Assembly: GCF_964340395.1 (NCBI RefSeq)
Contig: NC_135569.1
Coordinates: 16,384,519-16,448,518, forward strand
Reading direction: 5' to 3'
Source of the DNA: Glandiceps talaboti
Taxonomy: Eukaryota; Hemichordata; Enteropneusta; Spengelidae
DNA: 64,000 bases
Under the pieces are notes generated by a model. It was not told the DNA's origin. It searched no databases and saw nothing but the letters and a program-made list of their open reading frames with translations. The position numbers were made by a program, and so were the translations under genes. Shown piece after piece: positions 51,801-61,185 of the stretch (the first letter of the stretch is position 1; each line of letters begins with the position of its first letter).

Positions 51801-54064
51801 TGGTTGTGATCTATTCATTATAGGGGTCCTGGTTGTGATCTATTCATTGTAGGGGTCCTGGTTGTGATCTATTCATTATAGGGGTCCTGGTTGTGATCTA
51901 TTCATTATAGGGGTCCTGGTTGTGATCTATTCATTATATGGGTCCTGGTTGTGATCTATTCATTATAGGGGTCCTGGTTGTGATCTATTCATTATAGGGG
52001 TCCTGGTTGTGATCTATTCATTATAGGGGACCTGGTTGTGATCTATTCATTATAGGGGTCCTGGTTGTGATCTATTCATTATAGGGGTCCTGGTTGTGAT
52101 CTATTCATTATAGGGGTCCTGGTTGTGATCTATTCATTATAGGGGTCCTGGTTGTGATCTATTCATTATAGGGGTCCTGGTTGTGATCTATTCATTATAG
52201 GGGTCCTGGTTGTGATCTATTCATTATAGGGGACCTGGTTGTGATCTATTCATTATAGGGGTCCTGGTTGTGATCTATTCATTATAGGGGTCCTGGTTGT
52301 GATCTATTCATTATAGGGGACCTGGTTGTGATCTAGTCATTATAGGGGTCCTGGTTGTGATCTATTCATTATAGGGGTCCTGGTTGTGATCTATTCATTA
52401 TAGGGGTCCTGGTTGTGATCTATTCATTATAGGGGTCCTGGTTGTGATCTATTCATTATAGGGGTCCAAGTTGTGATCTATTCATTGTAGGGGTCCTGGT
52501 TGTGATCTATTCATTGTAGGGGTCCTGGTTGTGATCTATTCATTATAGGGGTCCTGGTTGTGATTGATTGTATTGATTATTTGTGGTTACAAACAATGTC
52601 TCAACATTGTTTACAATACTAATTGATTTGTATTTAAGTATTGTATGTAAGTTTATAGATGTTCTATTTTTTTTTAATTTGTTTTGAAAAAAGTAACTTA
52701 TAAGTCCGAAGGGGCTGGACAGATGTATATCTGTGTATGTATATTTATTGTAAATTATTGTAAATCTGCATGTCACTATAATAAACTACTACTACTACTA
52801 CTACTACTATAATCACATTTCCCACGATGCAACATTCAACATGGTGGGTTTGCAAGTTCCCTATTACTAACAGCTGTATTGCAACAGTTTTCTCTTTGTC
52901 TCATTTTGCATGTCTTCATACACCTCTTGTTAGGGTCAATGGCCAGCCGAGTGGTTTAAACCACTTGTGTCTTACCAGTACTATATGGATTTGAGCCTTC
53001 AAGGTCATGGTTTGATTAATTTTACCATCTGCTGTACACAAAGAGAGTGTAATTCAGTTTGACTCTATGAAACAACACAGTCAGGCTTTAAATTCCCAGA
53101 GTACACTGGTTTCCATCACAGTTCAGCCCTCACTCGATATCTTAGGATAATCTAGAACTGTTGAGTATCAATAAAGATTATAATTAAGTATTTATTATAC
53201 CATGCACAAGCCAAGTTTAACAAAAAATATAGAATATATACTCCCAGACTGGTCATTCTATGTCACAACAGTTCACGTCTATGTCACGACAACGTGTGTC
53301 TGCATCACTGGTTCTGCTGTGTTCAAAATATGAGTCAAAACATTCAAAATTGTCATTACTTTCCCTGATTTTTCTTTGATATTACTGGTACTGGTATAAT
53401 TATGTTATTCTCCAATAATTTTCTTCAGAAAATACTTGTCTAATGGCTTGTAGTGACAAAGGCCCCTACGTCACCTGTGTTTTCCTTGGCTGAACAAAGT
53501 AAAATTGGGGGAATGACATCTTATTACTTACCAATATTTCAATTATTTGTAGGTTTTTTTGGATTTATGTTTCTAAGTTTGCTGCTTATACCATTCTACT
53601 ATATCAATGCTGGTGATCTAAGACTGGATAGCCCAGGTCATCGACTTGAAGACGCCATAGATGCATTTTACCAGATGGCAAACAACCACCTGTTGATTCT
53701 AGCATTCCTTGGTAACATGGTCAGCATCGCTTTCTTCAACTTTGCAGGTATCAGCGTTACAAAGGAAATCAGTGCTACCACACGTATGGTTCTAGATAGT
53801 GTCCGTACAGTTGTTATCTGGGGAATCAGTTGTTTACTACGGTGGGAGAATTTCCTTGCTCTGGAAGTACTGGGCTTCGTACTATTGATTTGTGGCCAAT
53901 GTATATATAATGACATCATATTTACACCATTTCTGAGAAAGAGAGGTGTATGTTTGCAATGTCTGCAAACAGGAGAAGAAGGAGATGAGAGTGAACATGA
54001 CCCATTAATAAATGGGATAAAAGAGAATAGTTTGCCCCACAGCAAAGATGCAATCAATGCGTGA
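41014..54064 (+). CDS. SLC35F6: SLC35F6-type solute carrier (EamA/nucleotide-sugar-transporter superfamily), six exons
   Basis: The protein is a multi-span membrane transporter of the SLC35F group. The human member is linked to lysosomes and mitochondria (ANT2-binding protein); its substrate is not firmly known. Exons are 41014-41090, 43586-43670, 44690-44861, 46910-47122, 49454-49564 and 53553-54064. Joined phases give 389 residues (human has 371). It starts MAWTKYQIFLAVLMVITGSI. Family blocks are ASLCDMTGTSLMYL, MTTASSFQMLRGAVIIFTGL, GNLLIIMAQIIVAIQMVYEE, IAFFNFAGISVTKEISATTR and MVLDSVRTVVIWGISCLLRW, the last in the large final exon. The hydrophilic acidic tail includes GEEGDESEHDPLINGIKEN. 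About ten hydrophobic segments are expected. Orthology is very likely; the substrate is unknown. Confidence 0.95.
41091..42231. other. SLC35F6-like intron 1, unique part
   Basis: No repeat family or gene recognised. Confidence 0.5.
42232..43290. repeat. Two tandem copies of a (TG)n-containing repeat in SLC35F6-like intron 1
   Basis: Both copies begin ttagcaca(a)(c)tgaact..ggttcagtagtgctat (42238 and 42810), then a (TG)n tract (42297-42404 and 42861-42893). Variants of aaaactgc(t)g-accgattg and cattccaaaac follow at regular spacing. No frame or termini are clear. Confidence 0.75.
43586..43670 (+). CDS. SLC35F6: SLC35F6-like exon 2
   Basis: Encodes (K)WADELKAVGDPKYTDSQK then PRSFNHPFFQ between acceptor tttcacag and donor CAG|GTAATC. 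It is the luminal loop before the second membrane segment, a few residues longer than in human. Confidence 0.94.
43799..44195. mobile_element. Foldback element in intron 2 of the SLC35F6-like gene
   Basis: Left arm aattctcgctacctgcaata at 43799 pairs with the right arm tattgcagatagcgagaatt ending at 44195. The arms are over 100 bp and include gagtcaaatggaacg and its complement. They are locally GC-rich (gtcgcgcgacaacgcg). Confidence 0.8.
44483..44640. repeat. Short tandem repeat (about 21-23 bp, 8 copies) before exon 3 of the SLC35F6-like gene
   Basis: Units of tctaaatcagtgtgtatga with variants tgtagga and tgtctatga. It ends about 50 nt before the acceptor at 44689. Confidence 0.9.
44690..44861 (+). 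CDS. SLC35F6: SLC35F6-like exon 3, weak donor
   Basis: Encodes AVGMFIGEMSCLLAFKILVC, YKNYKQQPIDIGPQKFSPFV, MMPASLCDMTGTSLMYL and one base of Gly. The only phase-compatible donor is CTTG|GTTGGT, which is weak. A MITE-like element starts 34 nt downstream at 44895, and a lone copy of its terminal sequence lies upstream near 44429. Confidence 0.94.
44895..45248. mobile_element. MITE-like element, copy A, 34 nt after SLC35F6-like exon 3
   Basis: Ends aaagtgactatatagat and catctatatggtcacttt are inverted repeats. The interior is A/T-rich and self-complementary (aacaatgtgaaacaacgtat). It is related to 54144-54498. A single terminus aaagtggccatacggatgag lies at 44429. Confidence 0.82.
45390..46390. 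repeat. 48-bp minisatellite in the SLC35F6-like gene, about 20 copies
   Basis: The unit reads ctacagttataactcaccct, gtgatcaagatactgtaagt, atatgaat. It lies in intron 44862-46909. Because 48 is a multiple of 3 the minus strand is open for 382 codons, which I treat as an artefact. Each unit carries splice-like sequences on both strands. Confidence 0.96.
46910..47122 (+). CDS. SLC35F6: SLC35F6-like exon 4
   Basis: Encodes (G)LTMTTASSFQMLRGAVIIF, TGLLSVGFLNRKLYCFNWTG, IITVVAGLVVVGAADILFGE and SEHADINGIIA. Acceptor ttcccag and donor GCTG|GTAAGA are consensus. TASSFQMLRGAVIIFTGL is the most diagnostic motif of the family. Confidence 0.96.
47280..48900. repeat. Host repeat (two ~300-bp copies), second copy split by the nested element
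   Basis: Copy 1 runs from accattttctaaaaaacggc to ttctggtcaggaaatgtc (47340-47610). Copy 2 starts at about 47624, is split at 47879 and resumes at 48837 with ttattggcatattttggtag and ttctggtcaggaagtg. It lies in intron 47123-49453. Confidence 0.75.
47879..48836. mobile_element. TTAGTCCCCGC-ended element, nested in another repeat
   Basis: Ends TTAGTCCCCGC and GCGGGGACTAA are perfect 11-bp inverted repeats. Inside are (CCGT)n at about 47931-47977 and four to five copies of a ~150-bp unit (gatacgatccaatatggc, cataactcagacatgct). The flanks join to restore a second copy of the host repeat at 47335-47610. Confidence 0.8.
48901..49453. other. SLC35F6-like intron 4, end part
   Basis: No repeat or gene recognised before the polypyrimidine tract of exon 5. 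Confidence 0.5.
49454..49564 (+). CDS. SLC35F6: SLC35F6-like exon 5
   Basis: Encodes NLLIIMAQIIVAIQMVYEER then FLTKYNVPPLQAVGWE with split Gly codons at the ends. Acceptor ctacacag and donor GAAG|GTAATT fit. A 29-bp minisatellite of about 100 units begins about 100 nt downstream. Confidence 0.96.
49660..52560. repeat. 29-bp minisatellite in the SLC35F6-like gene, about 100 copies
   Basis: The unit is attcattataggggtcctgg ttgtgatct with variants ttgtagggg, ggggacctgg and tatgggtcc. It fills most of intron 49565-53552. Rare variants (gatatattc, ggggtctgg, attcgttatag) recur in the same order about 1.13-1.22 kb later, showing a segmental duplication within the array. Confidence 0.96.
52561..53193. 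other. SLC35F6-like intron 5, between array and repeat
   Basis: Contains a (CTA)n tract at about 52786-52808; otherwise nothing recognised. Confidence 0.5.
53194..53532. mobile_element. Dispersed repeat with foldback right half, copy B
   Basis: Matches copy A (459-815) through ccatgcacaagccaa, gcatcactggttctgctgtg and gtgacaaaggcccc. It ends about 20 nt before the acceptor of the last SLC35F6-like exon, so it may supply that exon's branch region. Confidence 0.72.
53553..54064 (+). CDS. SLC35F6: SLC35F6-like last exon
   Basis: Starts after acceptor ttatttgtag and runs 170 codons to a TGA stop. Blocks include FFGFMFLSLLLIPFYYINAG, LEDAIDAFYQMANNHLLILA, IAFFNFAGISVTKEISATTR and MVLDSVRTVVIWGISCLLRW. 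Open frame continues upstream to 53453, but that part is repeat-derived and not exon. The region just before the acceptor is a copy of the repeat also seen at 459-815. Confidence 0.96.
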
Positions 54065-54143
54065 ATCTAGAATCAATTAACTGATTCAATTTCAATATGT
54101 TTACTCAGGACATTATATTGGATTTTGATTTATATATTTTGTA

Positions 54144-54498
54144 TTAAGTGGCTATATGGATGAAGATTTGGCATTTATTATGGATTTTTAGTTTATAAAA
54201 CAATTTTATCATGGCTTCCTACTTGAAAAATCACTGTAAAATAACAGTGACCAAATCTGTGTTTGTAATGTCATACATTGCAAAAAGCTATTTAAAAAGT
54301 GTATAAAATGTAATTGTACGTATAATAACGGACATTTTACACATTTATTAATCTTTTGCAATTTAATTAGTTACAAACAAGGACTTGCTATATGTTGTTT
54401 CACATTGATTTTCAAGTACAACACCAAATGATAAAATTGTTTATAAATGAAAAAATCCAAAATAAATAGCCAGTCCTCATCCATATGGCCACTTTATA
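54144..54498. mobile_element. MITE-like element, copy B, in the 3' region of the SLC35F6-like gene
   Basis: Ends taagtggctatatggatga and catccatatggccacttta are inverted repeats. The interior (cctacttgaaaaatcactgt) resembles copy A. It begins about 80 nt after the stop codon and includes the candidate AATAAA at 54461. Confidence 0.82.
54461..54466 (+). promoter_or_regulatory. SLC35F6: Candidate polyadenylation signal for the SLC35F6-like gene
   Basis: AATAAA lies about 400 nt after the stop. It sits inside the MITE-like element at 54144-54498, so the transcript end may come from the transposon. No nearer canonical signal was noticed. Confidence 0.45.
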
Positions 54499-55214
54499 AT
54501 TAATTTACTCAGGAAATTGTTTTATATCAGATTTCCATTACATAACATTTACAGTTTATATTAAAACTGTTCTAGCTCTAACTGGAATGTGATATTTTAA
54601 ATGGATTTTATTAAATGTAATCGATTTACCTGTCATACATGAACTGTATAGAATCACCTATATGTAGACAATTATGTGTAGCTAGGCATATTTGCATATC
54701 TTGCGAGATCTGGAATGAGACGTAAAATCCTTTATTCAAAAATAGATTTATGGATCTGCACCCTAAAATCAATGCTCTAAAGTACATTATTATTTTCAGT
54801 GTACAACTTATGAACACTACCAACCACTAATTGATATGTACAACGATGAATTTGTTATCAATGATTATTGTAACTGATATACACAGGACAATACTTGATA
54901 TTAATTGAATTGATTGCTTTGTATCATTTCTCAGTACTTGAAATACAATATTACTGCCTATAGGTACCTAAAAAATGAACACTCAATTTCGTGGTCATCA
55001 CCATAACTTCCACTCCATACATGAGAATAAGTCAACCTTCTTGTTCTATTTTGACCTTCTAGCATGAGGTAAAATGCTTTTGCAGGTACTGAGTATTACC
55101 AAATACTCACAATGGGCTTAATTTCTGTTGTGATCCTAATTACTGCATGTGAGTGATATGTATAGCATATGTAACCCTTAGACTCATTGCCAGGATTCCA
55201 TCCTGTGTTTGACT
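54499..55214. other. Intergenic DNA after the SLC35F6-like gene
   Basis: AT-rich, no supported feature. Confidence 0.5.
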
Positions 55215-55645
55215 CTTAATGTTGACATGACAGCAGGGCTGACCAACAATATCCCTAAGTGTATGGTCATAATTATGACATGACAGCAGGGCTGACCAAC
55301 AATATCCCTAAGTGTGTGGTCATAATTATGACATGACAGCAGGGCTGACCAACAATATCCCTAAGTGTGTGGTCATAATGTTGACATGACAGCAGGGCTG
55401 ACCAACAATATCCCTAAGTGTGTGGTCATAATTATGACATGACAGCAGGGCTGACCAACAATATCCCTAAGTGTGTGGTCATAATTATGACATGACAGCA
55501 GGGCTGACCAACAATATCCCTAAGTGTGTGGTCATAATGTTGACATGACAGCAGGGCTGACCAACAATATCCCTAAGTGTGTGGTCATAATGTTGACATG
55601 ACAGCAGGGCTGACCAACAATATCCCTAAGTGTGTGGTCATAATG
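55215..55645. repeat. 53-bp tandem repeat, 8 copies
   Basis: The unit begins gacatgacagcagggctgac and continues caacaatatccctaagtgtg tggtcataatgtt, with an alternative ending attat. It lies downstream of the SLC35F6-like gene. Confidence 0.95.
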
Positions 55646-55817
55646 TTACATCTAAACCATATTTGTAACAGGGGATAAAGATAGTCTGGATGTCAACATG
55701 GTATCTTAAAAGAGATTTTAAGATTTGATGAACCGAATTAGCAATAAGGGATAAGATAACTGTTTATATAGCTCTCATTGCCATTTACTAGTTGTTTATT
55801 ATTTCCTTCCTCCCATA

Positions 55818-55896
55818 CTTGTGTTGTTGTTGTTGTTGTTGTTGTTCTTGTTGTTGTTGTTGTTGTTGTTGTTGTTGCTGTTGTTGTTGTTGTTGT
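55818..55896. repeat. (TTG)n microsatellite
   Basis: About 26 TTG units with two single-base interruptions, downstream of the 53-bp array. Confidence 0.97.
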
Positions 55897-56041
55897 GAAA
55901 GAATTGACAATCTGTACTTTGCGTTAACAAAGTACTCAGCCATGTTTGATTCTAAAAGCTGAGGGCTTAATTTTTATATGATTTTCTATTTTTAAAAGTT
56001 GTATTTTTTTTCTTGATTTTAACTTAGTCCTAAAAATATTA

Positions 56042-56379
56042 GTGTGGTTCCAATTACAATCAATTTTAGAATAGGTGGGGTAGGTAGATTTTTTTTTTTC
56101 ATATGTGAGTGTCTAGTTCAGGTAGTTATATTTTCCATTGTTTTCTATATGGTCTCTGTGTTATTGATTTCTTCTCATCAGATGTACAGCCATTACAGAT
56201 TGGAAGAACGGTTTTATTATATTGTCTTTTTAAGATGATGTCAGTTTCCGCATCCATTAAATATTTCTGACGAGACTGACTTAACAATTGTCACGATTTT
56301 ATTATTTTTTTCTCAAATATGTAAAAAAAAGTTTAGGGTCAGTAATGAAAAACTAGGTGGGGTCAAGTAACTGGAACCA
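56042..56379. mobile_element. MITE-like element, copy B of the 3750-4090 family
   Basis: Ends gtggttccaattac and gtaactggaacc form inverted termini. The interior includes ttttagaataggtggggtag and cattacagattggaagaacg, matching copy A in reverse. Confidence 0.8.
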
Positions 56380-56714
56380 AATATTCTTTATGCCTTAGAA
56401 TGGGTTGAAGTTTTCTTGAATACAGTTAAGCAGCAAACTTTGAAGCTTTTTGCACTGTCTTAAGTTGTTGGCATAGAATCTTTGCATATACATTCCTAAT
56501 TTGACTGTTGGCATCACAACAACAAATTTACATAATCATTTAAATATGTGATATACCCTCATAATTTTTAATTAGCAATTGTTGGGGGTTTTTTTTATAA
56601 ATAATTTATATTTATTTGGAAACTTGTTTGAATCCATATTCTTTGTCAAATTAAGTTATTTTTAATGATACTATGTTACATAGCTGATGTAAATTCTTAC
56701 AGTTATACTGTATT

Positions 56715-59500
56715 AAAAGTATCACCAGAATCCTGTATGTCAAAGTGCCCTATATATGTTTACAATGTATCACCAGAATCCTGTATGTCTAAGTGTGCTA
56801 TATATGTTTACAATGAATTACCAGAATCCTGTATGTCTAACTGTCCTATATATGTTTACAATGTATTACCAGAATCCTGTATGTCTAACTGCCCTATATA
56901 TGTTTACAATGTATTACCAGAATCCTGTATGTCTAACTGCCCTATATATGTTTACAATGTATCACCAGAATCCTGTATGTCTAAGTGTCCTATATATGTT
57001 TACAATGTATTACCAGAATCCTGTATGTCTATGTGTCCTATATATGTTTACAATGTATCACCAGAATCCTGTATGTCTAAGTGTCCTATATATGTTTACA
57101 ATGTATTACCAGAATCCTGTATGTCTAAGTGCCCTATATATGTTTACAATGTATCACCAGAATCCTGAATGTCTAAGTGCCCTATATATGTTTACAATGT
57201 ATCACCAGAATCCTGTATGTCTAAGTGCGCTATATATGTTTACAATGTATTACCAGAATCCTGTAAGTCAAAGTGCGCTATATATGTTTACAATGTATCA
57301 CCAGAATCCTGTATGTCAAAGTGCGCTATATATGTTTACAATGTATCACCAGAATCCTGTATGTCTAAGTGCCCTATATATGTTTACAATGTATTACCAG
57401 AATCCTGTATGTCAAAGTGCCCTATATATGTTTACAATGTATTACCAGAATCCTGTAAGTCTAAGTGCCCTATATATGTTTACAATGTATTACCAGAATC
57501 CTGTATGTCAAAGTGCCCTATATATGTTTACAATGTATTACCAGAATCCTGTAAGTCTAAGTGCCCTATATATGTTTACAATGTATTACCAGAATCCTGT
57601 ATGTCTAAGTGCCCTATATATGTTTACAATGTATCACCAGAATCCTGTATGTCAAAGTGCCCTATATATGTTTACAATGTATCACCAGAATCCTGAATGT
57701 CTAAGTGCCCTATATATGTTTACAATATTAATGTATCACCAGAATCCTGTATGTCTAAGTGCCCTATATATGTTTACAATGTATCACCAGAATCCTGTAT
57801 GTCTAAGTGCCCTATATATGTTTACAATGTATCACCAGAATCCTGTAAGTCTAAGTGCCCTATATATGTTTACAATGTATTACCAGAATCCTGTATGTCT
57901 AAGTGTCCTATATATGTTTACAATGTATTACCAGAATCCTGTATGTCTAACTGCCCTATATATGTTTACAAAGTATCACCAGAATCCTGTATGTCTAACT
58001 GCCCTATATATGTTTACAATGTATTACCAGAATCCTGTATGTCTAACTGCCCTATATATGTTTACAAAGTATCACCAGAATCCTGTATGTCTAACTGCCC
58101 TATATATGTTTACAATGTATCACCAGAATCCTGTATGTCTAACTGCCCTATATATGTTTACAATGTATTACCAGAATCCTGTATGTCTAACTGCCCTATA
58201 TATGTTTACAATGTATTACCAGAATCCTGTATGTCTAACTGCCCTATATATGTTTACAATGTATCACCAGAATCCTGTATGTCTAAGTGTCCTATATATG
58301 TTTACAATGTATTACCAGAATCCTGTATGTCTATGTGTCCTATATATGTTTACAATGTATCACCAGAATCCTGTATGTCTAAGTGTCCTATATATGTTTA
58401 CAATGTATTACCAGAATCCTGTATGTCTAAGTGCCCTATATATGTTTACAATGTATCACCAGAATCCTGAATGTCTAAGTGCCCTATATATGTTTACAAT
58501 GTATCACCAGAATCCTGTATGTCTAAGTGCGCTATATATGTTTACAATGTATTACCAGAATCCTGTAAGTCAAAGTGCGCTATATATGTTTACAATGTAT
58601 CACCAGAATCCTGTATGTCAAAGTGCGCTATATATGTTTACAATGTATCACCAGAATCCTGTATGTCTAAGTGCCCTATATATGTTTACAATGTATTACC
58701 AGAATCCTGTATGTCAAAGTGCCCTATATATGTTTACAATGTATTACCAGAATCCTGTAAGTCTAAGTGCCCTATATATGTTTACAATGTATTACCAGAA
58801 TCCTGTATGTCAAAGTGCCCTATATATGTTTACAATGTATTACCAGAATCCTGTAAGTCTAAGTGCCCTATATATGTTTACAATGTATTACCAGAATCCT
58901 GTATGTCTAAGTGCCCTATATATGTTTACAATGTATCACCAGAATCCTGTATGTCAAAGTGCCCTATATATGTTTACAATGTATCACCAGAATCCTGAAT
59001 GTCTAAGTGCCCTATATATGTTTACAATATTAATGTATCACCAGAATCCTGTATGTCTAAGTGCCCTATATATGTTTACAATGTATTACCAGAATCTGGT
59101 ATGTCTAAGTGCCCTATATATGTTTACAATGTATCACCAGAATCCTGAATGTCGAAGTGCCCTATATATGTTTACAATGTATCACCAGAATCCTGTATGT
59201 CTAAGTGCCCTATATATGTTTACAATGTATCACCAGAATCCTGTAAGTCTAAGTGCCCTATATATGTTTACAATGTATTACCAGAATCCTGTATGTCTAA
59301 GTGTCCTATATATGTTTACAATGTATCACCAGAATCCTGTATGTCTAAGTGTCCTATATATGTTTACAATATTAATGTATCACCAGAATCCTATATGTCT
59401 AAGTGCCCTATATATGTTTACAATGTATCACCAGAATCCTGTATGTCTAAGTGTCCTATATATGTTTACAATGTATTACCAGAATCCGGTATGTCTAAAA
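56715..59500. repeat. 48-bp minisatellite with a 1302-bp higher-order duplication, about 58 copies
   Basis: The unit is ccagaatcctgtatgtctaa, gtgccctatatatgtttaca, atgtatca. Rare markers recur at one offset: ctatgtgtcc at 57031 and 58333, aatcctgaatg at about 57167 and 58469, caatatta at 57723 and 59025. That shows a recent 1302-bp segmental duplication. The open frame of 918 codons results from the unit being a multiple of 3. Confidence 0.96.
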
Positions 59501-59785
59501 ATTTTCGACTGAGGTAGAGATGGAGTGCGTGCGATACAAACTTCCAGTCACATATGACCCCTCTTTAAGCTCACGTGTCCGTAAGGTCAGTAGTTTTGAA
59601 TAATTGCTGACAAATAGTTCTGAACCCTGATTAAACCAAGTACAACATTTGAAACAATACCCATCGGACTAAAGTAATTGATAAGGTTGTTTTCATGAAG
59701 ACTGTTATCTCTCTTATCTCAGATCTCTTTCTCTGTACGAGTTCATTTTTGGATTTTGTAGATGTTGTTGAGTGCCGTCAAGTAT

Positions 59786-59910
59786 TTAATTTCTTTTCTC
59801 ATGATCTTCGAGTTTCTCTTCTACTCCGTCTTGTTTGTCATAAACTCCCCTCTGTTTCTGTTCAAGTTCTGTCTTCCATTTGTTCAATTCTTCAATTTTT
59901 TCACGATTCC
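59786..59910 (-). CDS. Likely last exon of an unrecognised coiled-coil protein gene
   Basis: On the minus strand acceptor atttcaacag is followed by GG and 40 codons to TAA: NREKIEELNKWKTELEQKQR then GVYDKQDGVEEKLEDHEKRN. The other frame after the acceptor stops at once. The residues are strongly charged with hydrophobic positions at roughly heptad spacing, as in a coiled coil. I could not join it confidently to an upstream exon. A donor CTCAAG|GTAAGA on the minus strand (donor near 60101) is one candidate partner. The product is not recognised. Confidence 0.5.
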
Positions 59911-60958
59911 CTGTTGAAATGATAAAAAGAAATTAATCATACATAAATTTATGGGTTGTCTTTTGATCAGCGATTCATTACTCTATGTATAGACATAGTA
60001 CAAATAACGCTCCACAACTTTGGAGAATAAAATCAACGAAATTATTGAAAATATATACCTTTGGATATCTTATTTGACAAGAAAAGAATTCCTATCTTAC
60101 CTTGAGTACATGTTGTTAACATTGACAAAGAAGCTTGTCTTGAGAAAATATTTTTCAAGGTAATATAAGTGGATATATACGACACATAAGTTTGCTATCA
60201 CTTGCTAAAACAGCCAACATTTCCCACGTTCTATAAACACTGACATCCTTCGATTCGTTGCTCTCGAACTTCGTGTTTTTGTCTGCCAGAATTGTGAGGA
60301 GGGACATAACTTTGTCCGTCTAGGGACAAGACTCTCCTTCTAGGGATTTTTACGTTAAATTGCGAATTCATTGCTTTCCGTGAATTATCAATTCAACTAT
60401 TTGCTTAGTTATCGTTAACAAATATTTGTGAATTGTGTGGGTATTTTTGTCTGAAGCTATCGGGTTTATTCTGTCTACGTGAACTTTCTTTTCTCTATTC
60501 CAGTGTACGGTAACTCCACGGCAGTTTTATTATAGCTATGTTATACTCTATCTAAACTTGCCAGTAACATTTATTGTTGTTGAGAAAAAGTCGTCCCATT
60601 TTATATCCGTCGATTTAAATCGTCTGTTCATATTTTGTATTTGATAATAAGAGACATAATTTCATTTAAGAATAACGTACTGTATTCATTTAAATTATTT
60701 GAAATTGATCCGGTGGTGTTTTTTTGAAAGTCAATTCATGTTTGCTTTTTGTATTGAAATGTTTTGTATCAACTGTTTATTTATGTTGACGAGTGAGATT
60801 ACACTCTCATATTCAGTGTAGGCTATTGTAATTTATTATAATATTTGTTTTAACCGCAATTAGTGCCCATGGTGTCGGTGACCTGCCCCGTCTCCTAAGT
60901 CTGTGTAGCTTACACAGATATATACTAATGTATGAACACAGACATACAGTATACATAT
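59911..60958. other. Unassigned region, possibly upstream exons or introns of the coiled-coil gene
   Basis: A minus-strand donor-like CTCAAG|GTAAGATAGG near 60101 is the only splice signal that I would flag. No coding homology recognised. Confidence 0.4.
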
Positions 60959-60967
60959 GATATGCGG

Positions 60968-61176
60968 CAATCTGATTAAAATCTGATGTTAGATAGGCTG
61001 GTTTTCCTGTATTTACCTTTATTCCATCGTTATTGCGTCTTTTACGTGAGTTTTTTTTTCCTGGGCGAACGCCTTAGAAAGGCCAGGGAAAAAAACACGT
61101 AAAAGACACAATAACGATGGAATAAAGGTAAATACAGGAAAACCAGCCTATCTAACATCAGATTTTAATCAGATTG
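60968..61176. mobile_element. 209-bp near-perfect palindromic element with 9-bp TSD
   Basis: The element starts CAATCTGATTAAAATCTGAT and ends with its complement. Arms of about 95 bp differ at only a few sites around a 20-bp centre (gggcgaacgccttagaaagg). Perfect direct repeats GATATGCGG flank it at 60959-60967 and 61177-61185. A 9-bp duplication is typical of Mutator-like nonautonomous elements. Confidence 0.93.
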
Positions 61177-61185
61177 GATATGCGG

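Noticed and set aside
53453-53552. Upstream extension of the last SLC35F6-like exon to a Met at 53453
   Set aside because: This stretch is part of a dispersed repeat with a second copy at 459-815. The conserved protein begins at the acceptor.
56756-59512. 918-codon open frame as a protein gene
   Set aside because: It is a 48-bp tandem repeat read in frame; three frames stay largely open for the same reason. There is no promoter, leader or splice evidence.
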